A DNA stretch of 18,013 nucleotides from an uncultured Flavobacterium sp. (GTDB lineage Bacteria; Bacteroidota; Bacteroidia; Flavobacteriales; Flavobacteriaceae), in NCBI RefSeq assembly GCF_946220915.1, contig NZ_CAMIHH010000067.1, positions 1 to 18,013 of the forward strand. Direction: 5' to 3'. The notes under the pieces are model-generated. The model saw only the letters and a program-made list of their open reading frames with translations, was not told the origin of the DNA and did not search any database. Below, piece after piece: positions 1-8,171 of this stretch. Each line of letters begins with the position of its first letter. Positions within the stretch are counted from its first letter, which is position 1. The position numbers and the translations under genes were made by a program.

Positions 1-3000
1 GGTCAACCTTCACTTCGTTTGCATTCGGCTGTTTTGATAGTACTTCCTGTCCAACAAGGTTGAATACGGAAACCGAACTGATTTCTGAAGTGTAAGAGAT
101 CGTTATAACATCTTTCACGGGGTTTGGATAATACCTGAACGCTGTGTGGTTAAAATCTTCCTTACCCAATACAACATTTACGGTAACCGCAATGCTGGCA
201 GTACTGGTACATGTACCTATAGTCTGTACGCCATAGTAGGTGTTGCCTGATGTAAGCAGTGTTCCCGCAGCAATCGCACCTGTACCGTTTTGTGCATCTT
301 CGGCAGATGGATACCATGTTACAGTTCCGCCTTCGTCAAGCGTCACAACAAGGTCTTCAATTGTTGCATCGGCGGCGTTATCAACAGTAATGGTCTGGGT
401 CGTAGCCCCACCAGGAACATTGACAGTATTTACTGCCACGGCTACTGCTACCCTTGCGCTTTCGCAGCCAAGGTCTGCTGTTTGCGAAACGTAATAAGTA
501 CCCGATGTTACAGGTTCTGTTTGTGCAAGTGCAGCGCCACCAGTTTCGTTGGCATACCACTGTAGGTTGTCGCCGGTAGCTGTAAGGTCTGCAACAGTTG
601 GAGCAGTATTACAGAATGTCAGCGGCACTACAGCAGGCACCGGAGATGCCGCCGGGGCCGCAGTAATGATTACAGGCAATGAAGGAGATAAACATCCGCT
701 GGCATTTTTGGCCATTACAGGATATGTTCCCGGCAACAGGCCTGCAAATACCGGCGAGGCCTGGAACGATAGGCCGTCAATGCTATAGGTTATTCCAGTA
801 CCAAGCGGTGATGTTACGGTAATCGTGCCTGTTGGCTCAACACAAGTTGGCTGTATTACATTCACTGTTGGGGTAACCGGCACTTCTGGCGCCGGATTGA
901 TCGTTACCGGTACTGTAGCGGTACAGTTAGCGGCGTTTTTAACGGTTACAGTATAGCTTCCGGGCGCTACATCGGCAAATACCGCTGAATCCTGGAAATC
1001 TTCACCGTTAAGGCTATAGCTGAACCCTGCCCCTACCGGTGCAGTTATCGTGATAATGCCATCTTCTGTACAGGTTGGCTGAGAAAGATCGGCAACCGGT
1101 GCAGCAACACTTGAAAGTGTAACAGTAACCATTGTCCTTGCTGCGCTTTCGCACGTAGCAACGGTTTGCGAAGCATAATAAACACCTCCGTTGGTAAGCT
1201 CTGTCGTAGCAGCAAGTGCCGTACCGCCTGTAGCGTCAGCATACCAGGTAATAGAAGCGCCGGCAGTGCCCGTAGCCTGTAAGTTGGCCACCGTACCTGC
1301 GTTACAAATAGTTTGAGAAGCTGTAGCGGCTGGTGCAGCAGGTGCATTGATCGTTACAGTTACCTGGGTCCTGGCAACGCTTTCGCAATCGCCTATCGTT
1401 TGTGCAGCATAGTATACACCTCCGTTAGTCAGGGCAATGGTGCCTTCAAGGGCAGTTCCGCCCGTAGCATCGGCATACCATGAAATTGAAGCACCGGCAG
1501 TACCGGTAGCCTGAAGGTTGGCAACAGTACCGGCATTACATACCGTTTGCGTGGCAGCTGCTGTTGGTGCAGCCGGTGTAGTAATGGTTACAGTAACCTG
1601 CACCCTGGCTGTGCTTTCGCATCCGTCAATAGTCTGCGAAGCATGGTACACGCCTCCGTTGGTAAGCGCAACAGTACCTTCAAGTGCAGTTCCGCCCGTA
1701 GCGGCAGCATACCACTTAATGGCATTGCCTGTAGCCGTAAGGTTTGCTACAGTTGCAGTGTTGCAGAACGTTGCTGTAGCATTGGCTGTTGGCGCAGGTA
1801 CGGCAGTTACGGTTAGTATACCGTTTACATTGGTAGCACCATTCCATTCGCCTCCGCTGAATCCGCCATAGTAATACGAACCGGCCAGGTACCTGAAACG
1901 ACTTGCATAGTAGTATGTACCAGCCGGAAGGCCGGAAATTGCATACATATACTCGTCATTATTACCATCCTGCTCGTTAAAGGCAGCAAGTTGCCATGCC
2001 GATTCCGGCCACGTTGACGGGTCACTGTTATCTGAATAAACACCAACCCATGCAGCCATGTTAGCGCCCTGTCCGGCAGCTTCGGTAACACCCGGTTTGT
2101 ATACCTGGGCATAAACCGTGTGGCTTTCGCAGTTGTTGATGGTTCCGTTAGCCGGATGCTGAAGGTTAACCCATTCAATATCACAATTCACGATCGTTAC
2201 GTCAGTTGTAGCCATCCTTACGCATCCGGCAGCGTTAGTAGCTGTAGCCGTGTAAGTAGCAGCCGCTACAGGCGTAGCAGACTTAACATATACTGTAGAT
2301 GCATTGGTTCCTGTCACATAGGCTGTGGTAGCCTCTGCATTGGTATAAAGGTTAGTCGCCGGTGACCATGTTACCGGGTTGTTCAGGCTAAAGGCAAACC
2401 TTGCATTCGGCCTTGAAGTAAGCGCACCTTTTGTAGGTATTGTACTAAGGTCCAAAGCCTGTAGGCTGGCTACCCCAGCAGGAGTAACACCGTCCCTTAC
2501 CATATAATAAACGCTGTCAAAAGAAGTTGTGGTAGCTTTTGTTGTAGTTCCGGCGCCATTTCCAGGGTTACCGGAATTGTGAACCACCTCTACAACTATA
2601 TTGCTCACACCGTCCCACACGAAAGGTGTAGTAAAGTTAAAAGTAACAAAACCTACTGTACCTGATGTTGGCGTAAAGGTACCGTTATATACTGTCGACA
2701 AAGATGTTACAGGAACAAATCCCGCAGTCATGGTTTCATTCGCAGTAGTGCCTATCCTTATAGTAAGGTCGTTAAGTGCAAAAGCGCTTGAATTTGTAAA
2801 GTCGAAGGCGATCGAACTAACACCCACTCCGGCAATCATTCCCTGTGCCTCAAGCTCGGCTTTCTTGTAAAGCATCTGCGTCCAGTGTCCGCCATACCAT
2901 GCATTGAAAGGGTTAGGATGCTGTCCTGAGTTTGGCAACAAAGTGCCTGTACCTACGGTAGCATTTCCTGATACAGTCATGCCAGATACAGTAAGCGCCT

Positions 3001-6000
3001 GTACAGATCCTACACATACCATAGGGTTTGCAGGTGCAATTGTAATAACGTTTGGCAGGTCATTTACGGTAACAACAACGGTTTTGCTTGTCTGGCACAT
3101 TGTCCCTTCAGACTGCGATGCCGTAAGTGTATACGTAGTAGTTGTTGCCGGGTTAAGCGCCCATCCTGTAGTTTCATCGCCGGTCACACCTGTAGCAGGA
3201 GACCATACATAGGTATCATAATCTGCTGCTCCGGCAGTTACCGTAACGGCAGCTGGCATGCCTGCACATATGGTAGCTTCGGCAGCGCTTAACGTTAGCG
3301 CAGGGGCAGCTGTTACAGTTGCTGTTACCGCCTGGCGTGGCGAAAGGCATACCTTTGTACCGTTAAATATGAATTTTGGCCTAAGCGAATACGATAGCAG
3401 GTTAGATCCGTTGGTCGTAGCACAAGCTACTGATGCAGCTGTTGCCAATGATGTGTGGTATTTTACAGTTGACACATAAGGTGTAGCATCTGTCCTTATC
3501 GCCCTGGTCATTGTTGCAGAAGACGCTCCGTTACCGTGGCAGAATTCAACAACGATGTTCGAAACACCATCCCAAACAAATGGCTCATTGAAAGTAAAGG
3601 TGTTTATACCGGCAGTAGGCATGTAAGATGCACTGGTAAATACGGTTGAAAAAGTGCCATTGCTTGTAAAGGCATTCATGGCAGTAGCGTTGCTTGCACC
3701 TATTTTAATAGCAAGGTCGATCATAGGCAGTGAGCCTGCGGCAGTCACATCCAGCGCTAAAGAGTTAATAGGGCCTGCGCCAATACCGGCAGCATACATT
3801 TCCTGCGCCGTGATAAGGTGCTGGGTGTGGTTGTTGCTCCATGCAGAATACAATGGGTTTGAATAGGTTTCCGAAGTTGAAGTACCTGCGCCAACAGCTA
3901 CATCGGAGTTTGGAGTCGCAGATCCTGAGCTCACATAATAATTGGCTGTAGTGCTAATGAGCGGCGTAGTAAAAGTAGCGCCGGTTCCCACGACATTGCC
4001 AAGGGTTGCCGCATTGTACCAAACGTACTGGCTTCCGGCAGGAGCCGTAGCTGCAAGTGATACCGTACCCTCTCCGCAAAGAGTGCCACCGGTTACAGCA
4101 GTAATTTCGGGATAGTCGCATAGCGTAGTAAAGCTGCCCGAAAGGCTCCACTCACTAAAGTCTGCATCGCAAACGCTCCTTACAAATACATAATAGGTTG
4201 TCAGGTTTTCAAGCGGCCCAACATTTGCAGTAAGCCCAGTTGCAGGCGTACCGGCAGCCGTAGGGGCAGTATTTGATGTAGATACCACATACTCGTAACC
4301 GGTAGGTGCACCTGTAGCAGGGGCATTCCAGTTAATGGTAGCGCTGTTTTTGGTAATGGCAGTTGTTGCCGCAACAGTAGGAACATCACATGCCGGAACA
4401 AGCTCAAAAAGAATGTTCCCGATATGGAAATCATAATCCTGGTCGGTAGCATCAACCGGTCCGTCTGTAGCCTGGAAAGCGATCTGGATCGTTTGCCCCA
4501 CATAAGCACTCAGCAATACGGTAAATTCTGTAAGCTGGTTGGTGAGCGCTGTAGTGTTTGCTGCCTCAAGGGTAAATACAGGAATCCAGGTCGTGCCGCA
4601 GCCATCTGTAGATACCAGTACCCTAACTTTATCATCGGTACCCTGCATACCATGTGTATCAGCAGCTGTTGTGCCTGCAGTAGACGATGACCAATTGGTT
4701 ATCGCCGCCTTGAATTTTAACCTTGTATTGGCAGTAATGGCCATCCTCGGGCTGATGATCCATGCATTCCTGGTGTTGGTATGCAGGTTTATCCTTGCCG
4801 TAGTCGAACCGAAAGCTGTCGCGCTTACCCAATCTGAAGCAGAAGCCACAGGATTTGCCATCGAAGGCTGTGTGCCGCCCGTAGTAGGTATGGCAGCCTC
4901 ATACCATCCCGGGAATACTGTTGACAGGTTAGCCCCTGTAAACCCGGTAAAGTTATTCGACGGAAGCCCGGTAGCCAAAACCGGCTGGGCAGTTGTAGTA
5001 CTGCCGCTGTTTGCAACCGCAGTTACATTATAGTAATAATCGTATGGGCCTGAACCGCAACGTTCGTAGTCGTATACTTTTACATAATAGGTAGTGTTGC
5101 ATGCAAGGCCCGTTATGGTAACATTGCTTCCTGTACCATCGTATACTATTTGCTGGCCTGTACCTGCATAGGCCGCTGATGCTGTAAGTGCAGGGCCGTT
5201 ACCGTTTACAGGGTCTGTAAAGCTATTGGTGGTATTTACATACACTACTCTCCTGCCACCATTGCCATTTGTCCAGGCAACGTTAAACGAATTGAATTGC
5301 TGCGCTGTAAACACTAATGCCGAAGCCTGTGTGGCCGGTGCAGTGATCGCATTAATGGTAGTTACGTCAGAGTACACGGCATCACCGCCATTGGCACAGG
5401 TTACTTTCAGCCTGTACTGTATTGTTGCGCCGCCAAAAGCAGGAGGCGTATAATTTAGCGTTGCCGCACCCGATCCGCCTGTGGCATTTACCCAGTCGGT
5501 TCCGTTAAGCGATTGCTGCCATTGATAGGCAATACCGGCATAAGATAGTGATGTTGCACCGGCTACGGTTATAACGCCAGGCACACTGCCCGGGCATATC
5601 GTACGGTTAAGCGTAGTACTTGTAGTCCCTGCTACCGGTGTGGCCGAACATCCTGTTGTAGGCGGTGTCCACTTAAAAGTAAGGCCCGATGCAGGCATGG
5701 TAACCGTGCTGTTGAAAGACAACTTCGAATCGTTGGCTGTACCTGCTGCAGTAGCATTCCAGTTAGTAGTTGTCGCCCTGTTGTTGATGTTGGTGGCAAA
5801 AGTATTGTTAGGCCCTTTGATACCTACCTCTGCGGTCCACGCATCCGAAGTTGTGCCGGCAGTTGTAACTGTACCGTATACAACCTCAACCACATTCGTA
5901 CCTTCATTCAGGATGATCTGGAAATTGATGTTGTTGGCAATAGCGTTGCCGAAATTGTACCTGTTCATGCCTTTCCATTGAACGACAAGCTTTCGGTTAG

Positions 6001-6460
6001 GTGCTGACCCGATTGTCATGTACGACAGTTCAGAACCTGTTTTGGCTGCCATGTCGATGGCAAGGCCACTTACAATTGTGTTGTTGGCTTCAGTGGTGCT
6101 CGATAAGGGCACGCTTTGGCCACCAATGGCAAACGATCCCGTACCCAGCTTGATCCAGCCGTTGTAGTTCACGGCAAACTTGTCATAGATCGCCCCGTCA
6201 TAAACAAAATCGAACCCGATAGGGAAACCGGTATTCGTTTGCGGGGATGATTGCCCTGCGGTATTGTTGTTAAATACCTGGTCATCACTCGAAGTACCGC
6301 CTAATACAGTGCCTCCGGTAATTTCTGTGTAGGTGCCGTTACTCTGTGAAAAGGTGTAGAGTGTGGCTACCTGAGCTTTTGCCATCTGTAAGCAGAAGAG
6401 GAAAAACAGGCTCATGAACATCCATGACCGGCTTTTTTTTCCCTGCTGCCCGATGAACAT
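1..6460 (-). CDS. Giant multidomain T9SS-secreted adhesin-like protein (3' end outside window)
   Basis: One uninterrupted frame gives 2153 visible residues and runs off base 1. Approximate order: signal peptide 1-30 (basic KKSR, hydrophobic MSLFFLFCLQM, cleavage near KAQ); flavobacterial N-terminal beta module 31-255; Ig-like 270-370; FN3-like 370-490; cleaved-adhesin/choice-of-anchor-J-like 493-686; FN3 687-775; Ig-like 776-845; two related modules around 845-1035 and 1163-1358, both with FVWDGVSNIVVE; a GNNDEY module 1426-1550; three Ig_7-like repeats 1556-1784; two SprB-like repeats to about 1940; two more Ig-like units; then a type A T9SS sorting domain from about 2108 (FRYYPNPVKD, VFNLVGQEV). 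Known: such C-terminal domains direct proteins through T9SS to the cell surface. Inferred: surface adhesin or gliding/biofilm protein; no catalytic domain recognised. The ATG at 6460 is the only in-frame one after a TAG at 6461-6463, but an ATG at 6482 may be the true start (see findings). Only a few C-terminal residues are probably missing. Confidence 0.9.
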   Translation of the reverse strand, partial: MFIGQQGKKSRSWMFMSLFFLFCLQMAKAQVATLYTFSQSNGTYTEITGGTVLGGTSSDDQVFNNNTAGQSSPQTNTGFPIGFDFVYDGAIYDKFAVNYNGWIKLGTGSFAIGGQSVPLSSTTEANNTIVSGLAIDMAAKTGSELSYMTIGSAPNRKLVVQWKGMNRYNFGNAIANNINFQIILNEGTNVVEVVYGTVTTAGTTSDAWTAEVGIKGPNNTFATNINNRATTTNWNATAAGTANDSKLSFNSTVTMPASGLTFKWTPPTTGCSATPVAGTTSTTLNRTICPGSVPGVITVAGATSLSYAGIAYQWQQSLNGTDWVNATGGSGAATLNYTPPAFGGATIQYRLKVTCANGGDAVYSDVTTINAITAPATQASALVFTAQQFNSFNVAWTNGNGGRRVVYVNTTNSFTDPVNGNGPALTASAAYAGTGQQIVYDGTGSNVTITGLACNTTYYVKVYDYERCGSGPYDYYYNVTAVANSGSTTTAQPVLATGLPSNNFTGFTGANLSTVFPGWYEAAIPTTGGTQPSMANPVASASDWVSATAFGSTTARINLHTNTRNAWIISPRMAITANTRLKFKAAITNWSSSTAGTTAADTHGMQGTDDKVRVLVSTDGCGTTWIPVFTLEAANTTALTNQLTEFTVLLSAYVGQTIQIAFQATDGPVDATDQDYDFHIGNILFELVPACDVPTVAATTAITKNSATINWNAPATGAPTGYEYVVSTSNTAPTAAGTPATGLTANVGPLENLTTYYVFVRSVCDADFSEWSLSGSFTTLCDYPEITAVTGGTLCGEGTVSLAATAPAGSQYVWYNAATLGNVVGTGATFTTPLISTTANYYVSSGSATPNSDVAVGAGTSTSETYSNPLYSAWSNNHTQHLITAQEMYAAGIGAGPINSLALDVTAAGSLPMIDLAIKIGASNATAMNAFTSNGTFSTVFTSASYMPTAGINTFTFNEPFVWDGVSNIVVEFCHGNGASSATMTRAIRTDATPYVSTVKYHTSLATAASVACATTNGSNLLSYSLRPKFIFNGTKVCLSPRQAVTATVTAAPALTLSAAEATICAGMPAAVTVTAGAADYDTYVWSPATGVTGDETTGWALNPATTTTYTLTASQSEGTMCQTSKTVVVTVNDLPNVITIAPANPMVCVGSVQALTVSGMTVSGNATVGTGTLLPNSGQHPNPFNAWYGGHWTQMLYKKAELEAQGMIAGVGVSSIAFDFTNSSAFALNDLTIRIGTTANETMTAGFVPVTSLSTVYNGTFTPTSGTVGFVTFNFTTPFVWDGVSNIVVEVVHNSGNPGNGAGTTTKATTTSFDSVYYMVRDGVTPAGVASLQALDLSTIPTKGALTSRPNARFAFSLNNPVTWSPATNLYTNAEATTAYVTGTNASTVYVKSATPVAAATYTATATNAAGCVRMATTDVTIVNCDIEWVNLQHPANGTINNCESHTVYAQVYKPGVTEAAGQGANMAAWVGVYSDNSDPSTWPESAWQLAAFNEQDGNNDEYMYAISGLPAGTYYYASRFRYLAGSYYYGGFSGGEWNGATNVNGILTVTAVPAPTANATATFCNTATVANLTATGNAIKWYAAATGGTALEGTVALTNGGVYHASQTIDGCESTARVQVTVTITTPAAPTAAATQTVCNAGTVANLQATGTAGASISWYADATGGTALEGTIALTNGGVYYAAQTIGDCESVARTQVTVTINAPAAPAATASQTICNAGTVANLQATGTAGASITWYADATGGTALAATTELTNGGVYYASQTVATCESAARTMVTVTLSSVAAPVADLSQPTCTEDGIITITAPVGAGFSYSLNGEDFQDSAVFADVAPGSYTVTVKNAANCTATVPVTINPAPEVPVTPTVNVIQPTCVEPTGTITVTSPLGTGITYSIDGLSFQASPVFAGLLPGTYPVMAKNASGCLSPSLPVIITAAPAASPVPAVVPLTFCNTAPTVADLTATGDNLQWYANETGGAALAQTEPVTSGTYYVSQTADLGCESARVAVAVAVNTVNVPGGATTQTITVDNAADATIEDLVVTLDEGGTVTWYPSAEDAQNGTGAIAAGTLLTSGNTYYGVQTIGTCTSTASIAVTVNVVLGKEDFNHTAFRYYPNPVKDVITISYTSEISSVSVFNLVGQEVLSKQPNANEVKVD
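1109..1795 (-). repeat. Three tandem Ig_7-like repeats inside the giant adhesin
   Basis: Three consecutive copies of an Ig-like unit encode residues about 1556-1784. The second and third units are spaced exactly 234 bp (78 codons) apart, and the first is slightly shorter. Each unit has a CN-x-VANL segment, a WY-A-ATGGTAL segment, TNGGVYYASQT and CES-AR-VTVT. This matches the Bacteroidota Ig-like family often found next to T9SS sorting domains. The DNA of units 2 and 3 is very similar too, so unit number could change by recombination. Confidence 0.85.
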
Positions 6461-6540
6461 CTACAGAAGTAAATTTTCTCATAGTTTATTATAATTTTAA
6501 AAAGTTAATGAAACTATAAATTTTACTTAAACGTTTCAAT

Positions 6541-6572
6541 CAAAACTACAACCTTGTTACATTTTTAGCAAA
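6541..6572 (-). promoter_or_regulatory. Candidate promoter of the giant adhesin gene
   Basis: On the minus strand TTTG (6572-6569) is followed after 20 bases by TAGTTTTG (6548-6541), which fits the Bacteroidota sigma-A pattern TTTG-N19-21-TAnnTTTG. Transcription would begin near 6535, leaving a short A/T-rich leader before the candidate starts at 6482 and 6460. The rest of 6483-6712 is A/T-rich with no other recognised element. Confidence 0.5.
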
Positions 6573-6712
6573 AAATAAAATATTGTTATATTTAATTATA
6601 AAAAATGTGTTAAAACAGATTTTAAATCTTACATAAACTTATTAAGTTAACAGATAATTGTTAAATAATTACACCGTATTTCCTTCACAATTCATCAACT
6701 TATTAACATAAA

Positions 6713-6743
6713 AACAAAAAAAATGCCCATTTGGGCATTTTTT
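6713..6743 (-). terminator. Intrinsic terminator downstream of fabV
   Basis: The stem AAATGCCC/GGGCATTT (6721-6728 with 6733-6740, four-base loop) is followed on the minus strand by a run of eight T. It lies 22 bases past the fabV stop codon. The A-rich other side could make it partly bidirectional, but no plus-strand gene ends here. Confidence 0.85.
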
Positions 6744-6764
6744 ATCACAATATGGTACAATTTC

Positions 6765-7955
6765 TTATTTAACACTTTCTATCCCGACCATCTCATCGGC
6801 TTCAGCTTTATAATCAATGCCCGGATAATCAAATCCAAACAGGTTATAAAAATCTTTCCTGTATCCTTCGAGGTCGCCAATTTCAGAAAGGTTTTCGGTA
6901 GTAGCCTGTTCCCAAAGCGCTGCAACCTGCTGCTGGATGTCATCCCTCATTTCCCAGTCGTCCACGCGTATCCTGCCCTTCTCATCTACAGGTACTTCGG
7001 CGCCCGTAAACAGCCTGTCGGCATACAGGCGCTGCATCTGCTCAATCGTACCTTCATGCACGCCCTCTTTTTTCATTATTTTATACAGCAGGGAAATATA
7101 TAACGGTATTACCGGTATGGCTGAACTTGCCTGGGTAACCAGCGCTTTGTTTACCGAAACATAGGCCTTACCCCCTATTTCCTTTAAGTTATCGGTAATT
7201 TCAAATGCCGTTGCCTCCAGGTGGTCTTTGGCACGGCCAATGGTCCCTTTCCTGTATACCGGTTCTGTGAGCGAAGGGCCTATGTAGGAATAGGCGACTG
7301 TAAGCGCCCCTTCGGCCAGCAGGTTTTCTTTTTTAAGTGTATCTATCCACATAGCCCAGTCTTCACCTCCCATAACGGTTACGGTGTTGTCAATATCCTC
7401 ACCTTCTGCAGGCTGTATCGAAACTTCAGACACCTTGCCGGTATGGAAGTCAACCGTTTTATTATTGTATACGCCTCCTATGGGTTTGAGTACCGAGCGG
7501 TGCAGCACTCCGGTTTCAGGATGCTGGCGTACGGGCGAAGCAAGGCTATATATTACGAGGTCCACCTGGCCAAGGTCGGCCTTTATGATGTCTATTGCCT
7601 GTTGCTTTATTTCTTTAGAAAAGGCATCGCCGTTAATGCTCTTGGCATACAGCCCTGCCTTATGCGCTTCCTGCTCAAAAGCAGCCGAATTATACCATCC
7701 TGGCGAAGCGGTTTTACCCTCTACCGGCGGCTTCTCGAAAAAAACACCTATCGTAGCGGCATCACTGCCAAAAGCGCTCGTGATCCTTGATGACAGCCCG
7801 AAACCTGTTGAAGCGCCTATCACCAAAACTTTTTTAGCGCCCTTAATGGCACCTTTCGATTTTACGTATTCTATCTGTTGCCTTACATTTTGCGCGGCAC
7901 CGTCAGGGTGGGCAGTCGTGCAAATGAATCCTCTCATTCTTGGTTCAATGATCAT
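6765..7955 (-). CDS. fabV: FabV-type enoyl-ACP / trans-2-enoyl-CoA reductase (NADH)
   Basis: This enzyme reduces the trans-2 double bond of enoyl-ACP or enoyl-CoA with NADH, the last step of the fatty-acid elongation cycle, in the cytoplasm. From the ATG at 7955 the protein has 396 residues, the normal FabV/TER length. The N-terminus MIIEPRMRGFICTTAHPDG is typical. The nucleotide-binding loop GASTGFGLSSR is at about 47-57. The catalytic Y-x8-K motif is Tyr234...Lys243 in YRKGTIGRAK, the spacing that marks FabV rather than FabI (Y-x6-K). The open frame extends 30 codons upstream to 8045, but that part has no family similarity and crosses a candidate promoter, so 7955 is preferred. The gene is apparently monocistronic, with its own terminator. 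The sequence cannot tell whether ACP or CoA substrates are preferred. Confidence 0.93.
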   Translation of the reverse strand: MIIEPRMRGFICTTAHPDGAAQNVRQQIEYVKSKGAIKGAKKVLVIGASTGFGLSSRITSAFGSDAATIGVFFEKPPVEGKTASPGWYNSAAFEQEAHKAGLYAKSINGDAFSKEIKQQAIDIIKADLGQVDLVIYSLASPVRQHPETGVLHRSVLKPIGGVYNNKTVDFHTGKVSEVSIQPAEGEDIDNTVTVMGGEDWAMWIDTLKKENLLAEGALTVAYSYIGPSLTEPVYRKGTIGRAKDHLEATAFEITDNLKEIGGKAYVSVNKALVTQASSAIPVIPLYISLLYKIMKKEGVHEGTIEQMQRLYADRLFTGAEVPVDEKGRIRVDDWEMRDDIQQQVAALWEQATTENLSEIGDLEGYRKDFYNLFGFDYPGIDYKAEADEMVGIESVK

Positions 7956-7989
7956 ATCTTCAGAAATATAGTTTGTTGAATTAGTATAG

Positions 7990-7997
7990 CAAATATA
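7990..7997 (-). promoter_or_regulatory. Candidate -7 promoter element of fabV
   Basis: TATATTTG on the minus strand matches the Bacteroidota -7 consensus TAnnTTTG. It lies 34 bases above the preferred fabV ATG. No clear TTG is seen at the -33 spacing, so the call rests on one half-site and its position. The same octamer precedes recN. Nothing else is recognised between 7998 and 8171. Confidence 0.4.
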
Positions 7998-8171
7998 ACC
8001 GGATTTTTTAATACTGGCTACATTTTTAATTAACCACACAGGCACATACGGTTTATAGTTTCGTCATACGGGTAGAGGAGACATATCTAACACATAGGCA
8101 AGCAAAGCTTCAAACCCTGTGCGCTGATTACTCACTCCTACCATCCCCAGTTCCTATGTAAGCTTAAAGTA

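Noticed and set aside
1109..1795. CRISPR array suspected from the regular 234-bp repeats
   Set aside because: The repeats are in-frame protein domains with repeats far longer than CRISPR units and no unique spacers.
4539..5033. Long plus-strand open frames opposite the giant adhesin (this one 164 codons, with others along 240-5981)
   Set aside because: They are antisense to a continuous 2153-codon minus-strand frame with clear domain structure. Their composition (Val/Ala/Thr/Pro-rich) mirrors the opposite strand, and they lack recognisable domains or starts.
6723..7103. A 126-codon plus-strand open frame beginning in the fabV terminator
   Set aside because: It begins inside a terminator stem and overlaps fabV in antisense.
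7221..7971. Two plus-strand open frames of 189 and 195 codons
   Set aside because: Both are antisense to fabV, which has all catalytic motifs; the frames show no family resemblance.
7956..8045. Upstream extension of fabV by 30 codons
   Set aside because: The extra residues do not resemble FabV and would cover the candidate promoter; the family N-terminus begins at MIIEPRMRGF.
8046..8171. Possible small gene or RNA between fabV and recN
   Set aside because: No open frame with a credible start, no T-run hairpin and no known riboswitch layout was seen; I see nothing here beyond the fabV promoter region.
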